Notes: generated by a model from the sequence alone, not told the origin. A stretch of 64,000 nt of DNA from Winogradskyella sp. (GCF_028289625.1 NZ_JANQOM010000020.1:117676-181675); one strand, 5' to 3'. Counted from the stretch's first letter, positions 16,740 through 26,398 are shown. Numbers and translations are program-made.

Positions 16740-18161
16740 ATGAGAAGGTTTGTCATAATCATAGTCACTTCTATTTTGATAGTTGGTTGCAAAAAAGACC
16801 GAACTGCCATAAACGATTTTTCAATTGAATATGCAAAGGCAAAAATAGATACGGCTTGGAATATGACTTATCCAGAGATTGTCAAAAAGATAGTTCCTCC
16901 AAGATTTAAACCAGATACCCTAGTTGTAAACGACACGATATATTTTAAAGAAAGCTTACATAAAGCCATGATCAAGCTTTCAGAAACCGGAGGAGGTGTT
17001 GTTCATATTCCTGCTGGGAATTACAAAGTTAACGGACCTATTGTGTTTCGGTCCAATATCAATCTCAACCTTGCTGAAAACGCCATATTAGAATTTTCAC
17101 CTAATCCTTCAGATTATTTACCGATTGTAAAAACCCGTTGGGAAGGCACTTTTGCTATGAATTATAATCCTTTAATCTATGCTATAGACAAAGTAAATCT
17201 TGCCATAACTGGAAAAGGTAAGATTAGTGGCAACTGCAAACCTATTTGGTCTGAATGGAAATTTAAACAAAAAGAAGATAAAAAACGTATCAGACAAATG
17301 GGGAATGATCAAATCCCAATTGAAGAACGTGTTTTTGGTGAAGGTCATTTTTTGCGTCCATCGGGCATCCAGTTTATCAATTGCCAAAACATTCTGTTTG
17401 AAGATTTCACAATTCAAGAAACGCCTTTTTGGACTATTCATCCTGTGCTGTGTGAAAACGTTACAGCAAGAGGTTTAAATATCAATAGAGGAACACATAA
17501 CGATGATGGTTTTGACCCAGAAAATAGTCAGTACGTTCTTATTGAAAATTGCAACATCAATACCTATGATGATTGTATTAGCATCAAAGCAGGTCGCGAT
17601 CAGGATGGTTGGGATTATCCGCATTCAGAAAATATTATAATAAGGAATAATACCTTTTCAACCGAAGTAGGTAGTGGATTTTGTATAGGCAGTGAAATGA
17701 GTGGTGGTATTCAAAATTTATTCGTGCATGACAATACACTAAACGGAAGTAAAAAACATGCATTTCAATTTAAAAGTAATCCAGATAGAGGTGGTTTTAT
17801 AAAAGATATTTTTATTAAAAACTTCAAAGCTTTAGATACTGTAAAATATGGTCTGGAATTTACGACGAATTATAAAGGTTGGCGAGGCAATAAATACTAC
17901 ACGTTGTATAGCGATTTTTATTTTCAAAATATCGATGTTAACAAAGCCACCGATATTTCTATAAAAATCAATGGTAGAAATGAACAAAAAATAAAAAGAG
18001 TTTATCTCGAAAATCTTAGTGTAAAGGAATCAGCAGCACCTTTTATTGTTAATCATACCCAAGACTTGATATTGAACAAGATATCCATCAATGGGAAACA
18101 AATTACCAATGCAGATATCATCACAACCATAGATAAAGACAAAAAAAATCATAATGATTAA
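16740..18161 (+). CDS. GH28-family exo-polygalacturonase-like lipoprotein
   Basis: The 473-residue protein has a lipoprotein signal ending VGC (Cys about residue 17) and a beta-helix domain. GH28 motifs are clear: HNDDGFDPENS (N-x-D), YDDCISIKAGRD (catalytic Asp pair) and GSEMSGG, all typical of exo-acting bacterial polygalacturonases. The canonical GHGG histidine before GSEMSGG is replaced by EVGSGFCI, and the RIK position reads HAFQFKSN. It probably removes terminal uronic acids from oligosaccharides. Its last codons overlap the start of the enolase-superfamily gene by 8 bp, showing translational coupling. Confidence 0.8.
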   Translation: MRRFVIIIVTSILIVGCKKDRTAINDFSIEYAKAKIDTAWNMTYPEIVKKIVPPRFKPDTLVVNDTIYFKESLHKAMIKLSETGGGVVHIPAGNYKVNGPIVFRSNINLNLAENAILEFSPNPSDYLPIVKTRWEGTFAMNYNPLIYAIDKVNLAITGKGKISGNCKPIWSEWKFKQKEDKKRIRQMGNDQIPIEERVFGEGHFLRPSGIQFINCQNILFEDFTIQETPFWTIHPVLCENVTARGLNINRGTHNDDGFDPENSQYVLIENCNINTYDDCISIKAGRDQDGWDYPHSENIIIRNNTFSTEVGSGFCIGSEMSGGIQNLFVHDNTLNGSKKHAFQFKSNPDRGGFIKDIFIKNFKALDTVKYGLEFTTNYKGWRGNKYYTLYSDFYFQNIDVNKATDISIKINGRNEQKIKRVYLENLSVKESAAPFIVNHTQDLILNKISINGKQITNADIITTIDKDKKNHND

Positions 18162-19449
18162 TAGACGAAAATTTCTAAAAACAACCACGGTAGCAGGTGC
18201 AGGGATAGCAAGCCTACCACTCTTGGCCTGTGCTAATGAACCAAAAGTCCCAAACTCTCAGACACAAAAAAAACCCTTTGCAGGCGCTGCCTTGGAAGAG
18301 CGTATCCATCAACGCGTAATGGATACTTTTCCTAGTCCAATTATCATTGATAAAATAGAAGTAATTGATTCACCTAATGTGAAAAAACGCTTTTTTTGCC
18401 GAATTACAGATAAAGAAGGTAACACCGGAGTATCCGCAATGAACAAAGGCCGTTTCCGAAGCTCAGAAACCATATTTACCAAATTGGCTGCGATGAATTT
18501 CATAGGGAAAGATGCAAGGAATATTGCTCATCTACCTGACGAAATTCTAAAAATGGAACGCAACTATAAGTTCGTAAGCTTGCCCTATTGGAATGCCATT
18601 GGCACCATTGAAATTGCGCTTTGGGATTTGTTAGGAAAAATCGCTAATCGCCCTGCATATACCTTTTTAGGTGATAAGAAGCGTAATGCATATAAGGTAT
18701 ACATTTCTAGTTTGGAACGCGAAAAACCCTATGAAGGCGAAACGGAACGTGTTTTAAAAACATTGGAGGCAACAGGTGCTAAAGCAGTTAAATTTAAAAT
18801 AGGTGGCCGTATGAAAAATACGGAACCTTACATTAAACGCACCAATGACTGGGTACCTTACATGCGCAAAAAAGTAGGCGAAAACATTACCTTATATGTA
18901 GATGGTAACAGTTCATACACTGCAGATGAGGCTATTGAAGTCCTAAAAATGATAGAATCTTATGGTATCGAGTTTTTTGAAGAACCATGCTACTGGCAAG
19001 ACCTATGGTCTCATAAATTAGTAAAAGATGCGGCCACTAGTTGTAAAATAGCAGGTGGTGAACAGGATTTTAGTTTTGACCAGTTCAAACTCATGGCACA
19101 AATCGGTGCTATGGATACATTACAACCTGATGTCTATTACTTCGGAGGTATAGTTAGAACCTTAAAAATTTCTTATTTAGCGGACTATTACGGGCTTGGC
19201 TTTACACCACATTCGCCAAAATCTGGCCCAATGGCAGCAGCACCTAACCAAGTTTTTGCAGTCTGTCCTGTACTATCCCACCATCAAGAATACCGTGTAG
19301 GTGGCGAAGAAACTCAAAAGGACTGGCATAGTCCGGTAATTCCTAAGAACGGCGAGTTAGCCATATTAGAAAAGCCAGGACTTGGCATAGAATACGATGA
19401 TGGCATCTGGAAAAAAGAAAAAATTTACTGGATCTCAAAGAACAGTTAA
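18154..19449 (+). CDS. Tat-type exported enolase-superfamily (mandelate racemase/MLE) lipoprotein
   Basis: The 431-residue protein begins with a twin-arginine motif (NRRKFLK) and a lipobox-like LLAC, so it is probably exported folded and lipid-anchored. The enolase-superfamily set is intact: K213-F-K215 on strand 2, metal ligands D250 (VDGNSS), E276/E277 (FEEPC) and E303 (GGEQD), and H353 (TPHSP). These enzymes abstract a proton alpha to a carboxylate, for example sugar-acid dehydratases or cycloisomerases. An extracytoplasmic member next to uronidases suggests it acts on a released uronic or aldonic acid. The reaction is not identified. A second, decayed copy lies at 23988-24271. Confidence 0.8.
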   Translation: MINRRKFLKTTTVAGAGIASLPLLACANEPKVPNSQTQKKPFAGAALEERIHQRVMDTFPSPIIIDKIEVIDSPNVKKRFFCRITDKEGNTGVSAMNKGRFRSSETIFTKLAAMNFIGKDARNIAHLPDEILKMERNYKFVSLPYWNAIGTIEIALWDLLGKIANRPAYTFLGDKKRNAYKVYISSLEREKPYEGETERVLKTLEATGAKAVKFKIGGRMKNTEPYIKRTNDWVPYMRKKVGENITLYVDGNSSYTADEAIEVLKMIESYGIEFFEEPCYWQDLWSHKLVKDAATSCKIAGGEQDFSFDQFKLMAQIGAMDTLQPDVYYFGGIVRTLKISYLADYYGLGFTPHSPKSGPMAAAPNQVFAVCPVLSHHQEYRVGGEETQKDWHSPVIPKNGELAILEKPGLGIEYDDGIWKKEKIYWISKNS

Positions 19450-19450
19450 T

Positions 19451-21343
19451 ATGAAAAAGATTTTAAAATTTCGTCTGAAGAGCGAATTAACGCAAGTAAA
19501 CTTATTAAGTATATTACCTTGGCTTTTTGTTTTAAACTTAAATGCGCAATCTACACCACTGATTCAAAACATTCACAACCGTGATGCAACCTCACTCAAC
19601 GGCCATTGGAAATTTGTAGTTGACCCTTATGAAACAGGCTATAGAAACCATCGGAATTGGCAACCTTTTGATAAAGTTGAAAGCACAAAAGCCAGTGCAA
19701 AACCCTACTGGACAGACCGTGTGGCAGAGTCACCAACAGATAGGGTTGAGTATAATTTTAATACCAGTGCCGAAATTTTAGTGCCTGGTGATTGGAACAC
19801 TCAAAAACCAGAACTGTTTTACTACGAAGGAAGTGCTTGGTATCGCACAACTTTCGATTATAATTTACCTGAAAACAAAAAACTTATCCTTTATTTCGGT
19901 GGAGCCAACTACCAAACTGATGTCTATCTCAATGGCCAAAAAGTGGGCATGCATCTTGGTGGTTACGACCCTTTCAATTTTGACATTACCGAACTGCTTC
20001 AACCCGAAAATAATTCCTTGGTGGTTCGAGTTGATAACCGAAGGGAAGACAGTCGTGTGCCAGGGCTCACAAGCGATTGGTGGAATTATGGTGGCCTTAC
20101 TCGAGAAGTAAAACTTGTGGAATTGCCCGAAACCTATATTCAGGATTATAGAATTCAACTAGACCCTAAAAATCCTGAAAATATTAAAGGTTTTATTAAA
20201 TTGAATACCGGTGAGGCTGGACAAAACATAAATCTTTCCATACCTGAGATAAAACTTGAAAAGCAACTTGTCACTAATGCTGAAGGTAAAGCCGAACTTA
20301 GTATTTCTGCAAAAAAAATAAAGAAGTGGTATCCAGAGCGTCCAAAGTTATACGATGTAAAAATCACTACTTCAACGGATGCTATCACAGATAGAATAGG
20401 GTTTAGAACTATTGAAACCAAAGGTGCAGATATCCTTTTGAATGGTCAATCTATTTTTTTAAGAGGCATTTCCTTACACGAAGAAAACCCCATTCGTGGC
20501 GGTAGAGCTTATAGCAAAGCAGATGCAAGAACACTTTTTGGCTGGGCACAAGAACTTAACTGTAATTTTGTGCGTTTAGCACATTATCCGCATAACGAAT
20601 ACATGCCAAGATTAGCAGATGAATTAGGTATTTTATTATGGGAAGAAATTCCTGTCTATTGGGGCATTGATTATGAAAATCCAGTTGTGTTCAATCAAGC
20701 CAAAACACAGCTAGAAACCTTAATACAGCGCGATAAAAATCGCGCAAGTGTCATCATCTGGTCGCTTGCCAATGAAACACCAGAAGTACCGTCACGTCTT
20801 AACTTTCTGAGAAAGCTAAAATCTATTGCTTTGAATATTGACGACACACGTTTTATAAGTGCTGCTTTAGAGCGTGATGAAAAAAGCAAAGCGGATGTGG
20901 TTACCATTCCAGATCCGTTTGCAGAAGATGTAGATATTATTGCCTGTAACGAATACATTGGTTGGTATTCTGGCCTACCAGACCGTTGCGACGAAGTGTC
21001 TTGGGAATTACCTGATGATAAACCGTTTTTTATAAGTGAATTTGGAGGTGGTGCTTTGTATAACCATCGTGGAGATAAGTTAGAACGCTGGACAGAAGAT
21101 TACCAAAAATACCTTTATGAAAGGCAAATTGCCATGCTGAAACGCATACCAACTTTACGTGGAAGTACACCTTGGATATTAATAGATTTTAGGTCGCCTC
21201 GTCGAAATTTACCTTTAATTCAAGACGGTTGGAATCGAAAAGGTTTAATCAGCAACGGTGGATTTAAAAAGGAAGCTTACTGGGTGCTTAAATCGTTTTA
21301 TGACGAGATGGAAAAACAATACCCAGTAAATATCAAAGACTAA
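19451..21343 (+). CDS. GH2-family beta-glucuronidase-like enzyme
   Basis: The ATG at 19451, 1 bp after the preceding stop, gives 630 residues with an N-terminal signal (cleavage near LNAQS). Domains are the GH2 jelly-roll (about 30-190), an Ig-like domain (about 190-310) and a TIM barrel (about 310-620). The acid/base is E442 (SLANETPE) and the nucleophile is E530 (ISEFGGG). N595-R-K597 matches the NxK motif that contacts the carboxylate in beta-glucuronidases, so a uronidase is more likely than a beta-galactosidase. It probably releases glucuronate (or galacturonate) from oligosaccharides in the periplasm. It abuts gntP directly. Confidence 0.85.
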   Translation: MKKILKFRLKSELTQVNLLSILPWLFVLNLNAQSTPLIQNIHNRDATSLNGHWKFVVDPYETGYRNHRNWQPFDKVESTKASAKPYWTDRVAESPTDRVEYNFNTSAEILVPGDWNTQKPELFYYEGSAWYRTTFDYNLPENKKLILYFGGANYQTDVYLNGQKVGMHLGGYDPFNFDITELLQPENNSLVVRVDNRREDSRVPGLTSDWWNYGGLTREVKLVELPETYIQDYRIQLDPKNPENIKGFIKLNTGEAGQNINLSIPEIKLEKQLVTNAEGKAELSISAKKIKKWYPERPKLYDVKITTSTDAITDRIGFRTIETKGADILLNGQSIFLRGISLHEENPIRGGRAYSKADARTLFGWAQELNCNFVRLAHYPHNEYMPRLADELGILLWEEIPVYWGIDYENPVVFNQAKTQLETLIQRDKNRASVIIWSLANETPEVPSRLNFLRKLKSIALNIDDTRFISAALERDEKSKADVVTIPDPFAEDVDIIACNEYIGWYSGLPDRCDEVSWELPDDKPFFISEFGGGALYNHRGDKLERWTEDYQKYLYERQIAMLKRIPTLRGSTPWILIDFRSPRRNLPLIQDGWNRKGLISNGGFKKEAYWVLKSFYDEMEKQYPVNIKD

Positions 21344-22723
21344 ATGAATAGTGGTGTAGGACTTATAGTAGCTATAGTATTATCAATCATAGTGGTAGTC
21401 ATAGCCAGTTCTCGCTTTAAACTTAACCCTTTTATCTCTTTAATTTTTGGATGCCTGGTTTTAGGTGTTCTCACAGTAATGCCTCTGGAAACATTATTGC
21501 AAAGCATTACTTCTGGTTTTGGGAATTTATTAGCATCAATAGGACTAATAGTTGTTTTTGGATGCATTATTGGAACCTATCTTGAAAAATCTGGAGGGGC
21601 AAATGCAATAGCCTGTCGAATAGCAGAATTGGTCAGTCAAAAAAAGACCTTACCAGCTGTCACACTACTTGGAGCAACCATAAGTATTCCAGTATTTTGT
21701 GATAGTGGTTTTATTTTGTTAAGTGGTATCACGCAAGATTTAGCAAAGGCAACTCAAAATAAAAAATCCGTATTAAGTCTTGGTCTCGCCAGTGGGTTGT
21801 ACACCACTCATACACTTATACCACCCACACCAGGTCCGGTAGCAGCAGCAGGTAATCTCAATGCGATGGATGCCTTGGGGGTTGTTATCGTATTAGGTCT
21901 ATTGGTGTCTATTCCAGTATTATTGGTGTCCATAGTTTTATCACGAAAATTTGGCTATAAACTAGAGACAGAGGATATGATTTTACCAGAGCAAGGGTAC
22001 ATGTCAAATATTCCAAAACTATATAAAGCGTTATTGCCATTGGTTTTGCCAATTCTGTTGATAGCCATAGGAAGTATCTTCCAATTATTAGGAGCTGTGC
22101 CAGAATGGTTGTCGTTTATTTGTAACCCAACAATAGCGCTTTTGGTTGGTGCAATTTTAGCAATGCTATTGCTTAGACCAAAAACTTTAGATATTAAGCA
22201 AGAATCTAAAGACATACAAAATAAAGCTACTCGTGTAAAAATGAATACCGAATGGTTTTCTCTAGCTTTAAAAACAGCAGGTCCAATTTTGATTATCACT
22301 GGAGCTGGTGGTGCATTTGGTGGTGTTTTAAAATCAACAGCTTTATCAACTGAAGTCGCTTCATGGTTAAGTTCGGGTACCTCAAGTAGTCTTATGTTGC
22401 TGATTTTTGTTTTTGGCCTAGCGGCAGTTCTTAAATCTGCACAGGGTAGTAGTACGAGTGCTATGATTATAACCTCTAGTATTCTTGCGCCATTATTACC
22501 CGTTCTAGGTTGGGAAACACCAATAGAGTTGGCATTAGCTGTACTTGCCATTGGTGGTGGCGCAATGACGGTAAGCCATCTTAACGACAGTTATTTTTGG
22601 GTGGTGAGTCAATTTTCTGGTATAAAAACCAAAGATGCCCTTAGAAGCTATACTTTTATAACAGGCGCACAGGGATTAACGGTTTTAGCAACAATTTTAA
22701 TTTTAAGTTTAGTCTTAATTTGA
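21344..22723 (+). CDS. GntP-family gluconate/sugar-acid:H+ symporter
   Basis: The 459-residue protein has about 12-14 membrane segments and the family's typical segments, for example VVFGCIIGTYLEKSGGA, HTLIPPTPGPVAAA and VLKSAQGSSTSAMI near the C-terminus. Members import gluconate, idonate, glycerate or related acids. Its start codon directly follows the GH2 stop, and its stop overlaps the glycerate kinase start by 4 bp (TTGA). This suggests it imports the acid formed by the exported enolase-superfamily enzyme. The window has a separate TRAP system, so the two probably carry different acids. Confidence 0.88.
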   Translation: MNSGVGLIVAIVLSIIVVVIASSRFKLNPFISLIFGCLVLGVLTVMPLETLLQSITSGFGNLLASIGLIVVFGCIIGTYLEKSGGANAIACRIAELVSQKKTLPAVTLLGATISIPVFCDSGFILLSGITQDLAKATQNKKSVLSLGLASGLYTTHTLIPPTPGPVAAAGNLNAMDALGVVIVLGLLVSIPVLLVSIVLSRKFGYKLETEDMILPEQGYMSNIPKLYKALLPLVLPILLIAIGSIFQLLGAVPEWLSFICNPTIALLVGAILAMLLLRPKTLDIKQESKDIQNKATRVKMNTEWFSLALKTAGPILIITGAGGAFGGVLKSTALSTEVASWLSSGTSSSLMLLIFVFGLAAVLKSAQGSSTSAMIITSSILAPLLPVLGWETPIELALAVLAIGGGAMTVSHLNDSYFWVVSQFSGIKTKDALRSYTFITGAQGLTVLATILILSLVLI

Positions 22724-23919
22724 CCAAGTCCATAAACATACTCATTGCACCAGACAAAATGAAAGGTACGCTTTCCGCAAAGCAGATTTGCGATATTATT
22801 GAATATGTTGCATCAGAAAACAATTATGTTGATTCGAATGGTGATGCCATAAGGTTTAACTGCACTAGCCTACCACTTGCAGATGGTGGCGATGGTTCCT
22901 TGGATGTGCTTTGGGATATTTTAGAATTGGAAAAGATTAGCCTAGTGGTTAAAGGGTCGTTAATGAAACCCATATCATCATATTATGCAGTTGATAAAAA
23001 GAAAAATGCCTATATAGAAATGGCCGCAGCGGCTGGTCTGGTTCAAGTGCCACCAGAAAAACGAAACTGTATGTATACCACTAGCTATGGTTTTGGTGAG
23101 CTTATAAATCACGCCATTTCACATGGCATAAAAAAGGTGTATCTATTTCTTGGTGGTAGTGCAACTTGTGACGCTGGCGTTGGTATGGCAACAGCACTGG
23201 GATATAAATTTCTTGACAAAGAAGGTAAGCAGATACGGCCTTTTGGAGGGCAACTTTATAAGGTTGCTAAAATTGAGTCACCACTGAATTTGGAAAAACT
23301 AAAGCAAACCAAATTTATTACTTTGTACGATGTTAATAATCCTATACTAGGACCACAAGGTGCTGCACCAGTATTTGCGCCACAAAAAGGAGCCAATATT
23401 CAGGAAGTGAGAATTTTGGAGAATAGCTTAACCAACATTGTAGAACTATTAATAACTAACAACGATTCATTTGAAGATATAAGACCTACTAAAGACGATT
23501 TTCAAAATTTAGAACAGATGAAAGCTGGTGGAGCAGCTGGTGGAATGGGTCTAGGTACCTATGCTTTTTTAGGAGCACAGTTAAATCCAGGAACAGCTGA
23601 AATTATGAGATTAACAAAGTTTAGTGAAAAAATCAAAAATCAAAATGTTGTTATAACAGCTGAAGGACAAATAGATGCTAGTACCTTAAATGGAAAAGTA
23701 CCCTATGGCGTTTGTAAAGAAGCACAAAAACTAAAAGTCCCGTGCTATATTTTAGGAGGATCCATAAAGCTAACTGAACCTGAAAAAAAGAATCTTGGTG
23801 CTACAAGTTATTATAGCTTGAGCGAAAGAGTTGGTAAGGAAAATGCAATATCGAAACCCGAAGAAGCACTCGCCAAAGTGGCACAATTAGTGTTGAATGA
23901 TATCACAAAAAACACTTAA
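22720..23919 (+). CDS. Glycerate kinase (GarK/GlxK family)
   Basis: The 399-residue protein shows the glycerate 2-kinase family signatures: APDKMKGTLSA at the N-terminus (residues 10-20), LPLADGGDGSLD, GGSATCDAGVG and TAEGQIDASTLNGKVP. It phosphorylates D-glycerate in the cytoplasm, feeding glycolysis. It starts with TTG at 22720, overlapping the gntP stop as TTGA, so translation is coupled. Its presence indicates that the module yields glycerate, or a precursor such as tartronate semialdehyde, in addition to the KDG pathway. No matching aldolase or reductase gene is visible in the window. Confidence 0.88.
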   Translation: MTKSINILIAPDKMKGTLSAKQICDIIEYVASENNYVDSNGDAIRFNCTSLPLADGGDGSLDVLWDILELEKISLVVKGSLMKPISSYYAVDKKKNAYIEMAAAAGLVQVPPEKRNCMYTTSYGFGELINHAISHGIKKVYLFLGGSATCDAGVGMATALGYKFLDKEGKQIRPFGGQLYKVAKIESPLNLEKLKQTKFITLYDVNNPILGPQGAAPVFAPQKGANIQEVRILENSLTNIVELLITNNDSFEDIRPTKDDFQNLEQMKAGGAAGGMGLGTYAFLGAQLNPGTAEIMRLTKFSEKIKNQNVVITAEGQIDASTLNGKVPYGVCKEAQKLKVPCYILGGSIKLTEPEKKNLGATSYYSLSERVGKENAISKPEEALAKVAQLVLNDITKNT

Positions 23920-23987
23920 TTTTTTTTGAGTTTAGAAAATACTTAAAAAAATTATGACGTGGAGATTCTGGTATTAAAATTTAAAGA

Positions 23988-24271
23988 ATGAAAAGAAAAG
24001 ACTTTTTAAGCACTGGTGCATTTGGCGCACTAGTTACGCTGTTTTTGGGTTATGCCACACAATGCCAACTAACACTTTGCACGGCTGCTTCTTGCATATT
24101 GTGGCTAGTATTTTTGTCTAGAAAGAGTACAGGAATACGCATGGACAAGCTTAAGCATAAGGCTTTAAAAACTGTTTTAAAGTTGAAAAGCACTATATCT
24201 ATATACCTCAAGAGCCAGGTTTAGGTCTAATTCCAGAAGAAAAAGCCTTGGCAGAATTTCTTGATGATTAA
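23988..24271 (+). pseudogene. Decayed enolase-superfamily gene (N-terminus joined to C-terminus, frameshifted)
   Basis: The first frame starts MKRKDFLSTGAFGALVTLF, a signal-like start resembling the Tat-type enolase-superfamily protein. The central part of about 300 codons is missing. Shifting frame gives TLHGCFLHIVAS (like the catalytic-His region), then VQEYAW, and another shift gives YIYIPQEPGLGLIPEEKALA with a TAA at 24269-24271. That is the usual C-terminal end of mandelate racemase-like proteins. At least two frameshifts plus a large deletion make it non-functional. It lies right after glycerate kinase. Confidence 0.65.
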
Positions 24272-24336
24272 AAATTGTAGGTAAATATGTTTATCCAAGT
24301 GTCATTATTTTCTAAACACCAATCAAGTCATAAGCC

Positions 24337-25542
24337 CTACCGTTCTAAATTAAATTGAATCCCCAATTCCAAACCTCGTAATTCGGCCAAACCTTTTAAA
24401 CGTCCAATACTAGCATATCCAGGATTAGTTTTCTTATGTAAATCATCTAGCATTTGATGGCCATGGTCTGGGCGCACGGGTACAGGATATTTTTTTCCCC
24501 GTTGCATAAGAATGAGTTCCTTCATCACCTCAACCATTGGTACGTCACCTTCTAAGTGGTTTGCTTCGTGAAAGTTGCCAAATTCATCACGTTGTGTCGC
24601 ACGCAGATGGATAAAATGAATACGGTCTTTAAACTGGCGAACCATTTTGGGTAAATCATTATCAGCACGAACACCAAATGAACCTGTGCAAAAGGTCAGG
24701 CCATTATTAGGGCTATCGGTTTCTGAAAAAATACGCTCAATATCCGATACTGTGCTTACAACCCGAGGTAAGCCAAAAATATCATAAGGTGGGTCATCAG
24801 GATGGATGCACATGTTAACACCAACCTCTTCACAAACTGGAATTATTTCATCTAAAAATAATTTCAGGTGAAGTGCCAAGCTTTTATGGTCAATATCAGC
24901 ATACTCGTTTAATTTTTCTTGAAATTGCGCAATGGTATAGCCTTCCTCCGCACCAGGTAATCCTGCGATAATCGTTTTGGTCAATTCATCCTTTTGCGCA
25001 TTGGTCATTGAATTGAATTTATCCTTTCCTACTTTAAGTTGTAATTTGGTGTAGTCTTTTTCAGCTTGTGGTCGCTGAAGGATATGGACATCAAAAGCCA
25101 CTAAAGCAGCCATTTCAAAACGCAAGGCTTTGGCACCATTGGGCAGTTCAAAAGCCAAATCCGTGCGTGTCCAATCAAGGATTGGCATAAAATTATAACA
25201 GACCGTTTTAATGCCGGCCTCTGCCAGATTACGAATACATTGTTTATAAACCTCGATATATTCGTTGTAGTTTCCGCTACGTGTTTTGATATCCTCATGC
25301 ACGGGAATGCTTTCCACCACGCTCCACCTAAGGCCTGCTACTTCAATTTCTTTCTTGCGTTTGTGGATTTTCTCAAAAGTCCATAAATTTCCATTAGGTA
25401 CTTGGTGCAATGCGGACACCACACCTGTGGCTCCAGCTTGTCTGATGTCAGAAAGTGACACAGGGTCATTAGGGCCATACCAACGCATGGTTTGTTCTAG
25501 TTTTTTCATTCTATTTCCGTAAAAGCGAAAATCTCTTTCCAC
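24337..25542 (-). CDS. uxuA: Mannonate dehydratase
   Basis: The 401-residue protein matches Uxu[20 protein letters not shown] near the N-terminus (residues about 19-37), [13 protein letters not shown] (about 140-152), MCIHPDDPP (metal/active-site region, about 244-252) and the C-terminal RPDHGHQM block. It dehydrates D-mannonate to 2-keto-3-deoxygluconate in the cytoplasm, the last dedicated step of the glucuronate branch. It is the third gene of the uxaA, SDR, uxuA operon and lies 35 bp after the SDR. Confidence 0.94.
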   Translation of the reverse strand: MERDFRFYGNRMKKLEQTMRWYGPNDPVSLSDIRQAGATGVVSALHQVPNGNLWTFEKIHKRKKEIEVAGLRWSVVESIPVHEDIKTRSGNYNEYIEVYKQCIRNLAEAGIKTVCYNFMPILDWTRTDLAFELPNGAKALRFEMAALVAFDVHILQRPQAEKDYTKLQLKVGKDKFNSMTNAQKDELTKTIIAGLPGAEEGYTIAQFQEKLNEYADIDHKSLALHLKLFLDEIIPVCEEVGVNMCIHPDDPPYDIFGLPRVVSTVSDIERIFSETDSPNNGLTFCTGSFGVRADNDLPKMVRQFKDRIHFIHLRATQRDEFGNFHEANHLEGDVPMVEVMKELILMQRGKKYPVPVRPDHGHQMLDDLHKKTNPGYASIGRLKGLAELRGLELGIQFNLER

Positions 25543-25577
25543 AATTCAACGTTTTGATTTCTTTTTCCACAATAAAT

Positions 25578-26393
25578 TCATACACCAGAAAAGGCACTAA
25601 ATCCGCCATCTACAGGCATCACAATTCCCGTGACAAATTTTGAGGCATCGCTGCATAAAAAGTGCATTGCACCTAGTAAATCATTTGGTTGTCCGAAGCG
25701 ATTCATTGGTGTATTGTCTATGATGAGCTTCGCGCGGTCGGTATAGCTACCGCCTTCATTGGTTAATAAGGTTCTATTTTGTTCTGTTAAGAAAAAACCT
25801 GGGGCAATGGCATTAACACGAATACCCTCGCCATATTTTTGCGCAAATTCTACCGCCAACCATTGTGTTAGATTGTTTACGGCAGCTTTTGACGAACTGT
25901 AACCCATAACACGCGTCAGTGGCTTTTCGGCGCTCATACTTGATATATTGATAATATTTCCTTTTTTAGACGCAATAAAATGGGGTAGAAAAGCCTTAAT
26001 TGTTAAGTAGGTTCCGATATAATTTAAATTAATAATGGTTCGCAAGGCGTCGGTATCACTATCTAGTAAGCTTTGCTCTGGTGTAATGGTCGCGCCATTC
26101 ATGTTGCCGCCAGCGGCATTAACCAATACATCGATATTGCCATGTGCGTTTTTAATTTTCTGGGCAACGTTGATGCATGTTTTTTCATTAGTGACATCAC
26201 AAGGATAGGCTTCAATTTTGAGTCCTTTTTCTGCCAATTGAGATTTCGTTGTATCTGCTTCTTCTTTAGTACGTCCTAAGACAATAATTTTGGCTCCATT
26301 TTGAGATAAATATGTAGCCCATTCACTTCCCAAAACGCCTGTACCACCAGTAATTACTATCTTTTTTTCTTTTAAACTAAATAATGAATTCAT
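25578..26393 (-). CDS. SDR-type oxidoreductase, probable fructuronate reductase (D-mannonate oxidoreductase)
   Basis: I choose the ATG at 26393 (271 residues, MNSLFSLKEKK). An upstream ATG at 26423 would overlap uxaA by 25 bp and add ten unusual residues. The classical SDR motifs are present: TGGTGVLG (cofactor), NAAGG, Ser in NISSMS and YSSSKAAV (Tyr/Lys). Its place between uxaA and uxuA suggests NAD(P)H-dependent reduction of D-fructuronate to D-mannonate, replacing the usual UxuB family. That function is inferred from context. A gluconate 5-dehydrogenase activity would be the alternative. Confidence 0.75.
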   Translation of the reverse strand: MNSLFSLKEKKIVITGGTGVLGSEWATYLSQNGAKIIVLGRTKEEADTTKSQLAEKGLKIEAYPCDVTNEKTCINVAQKIKNAHGNIDVLVNAAGGNMNGATITPEQSLLDSDTDALRTIINLNYIGTYLTIKAFLPHFIASKKGNIINISSMSAEKPLTRVMGYSSSKAAVNNLTQWLAVEFAQKYGEGIRVNAIAPGFFLTEQNRTLLTNEGGSYTDRAKLIIDNTPMNRFGQPNDLLGAMHFLCSDASKFVTGIVMPVDGGFSAFSGV

Positions 26394-26398
26394 AATTT

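Noticed and set aside
19397..19450. Longer N-terminus for the GH2 enzyme
   Set aside because: It would overlap the enolase-superfamily gene by 53 bp; the ATG at 19451 gives a regular signal peptide.
21955..22551. 198-codon minus-strand frame opposite gntP
   Set aside because: It is antisense to a well-supported membrane protein gene and its composition follows from the opposite codons; no start or context supports it.
23988..24224. 78-codon frame as a genuine small membrane protein
   Set aside because: Its start matches an exported enolase-superfamily leader and the other frames directly after it give that family's C-terminus, so it is a pseudogene fragment.
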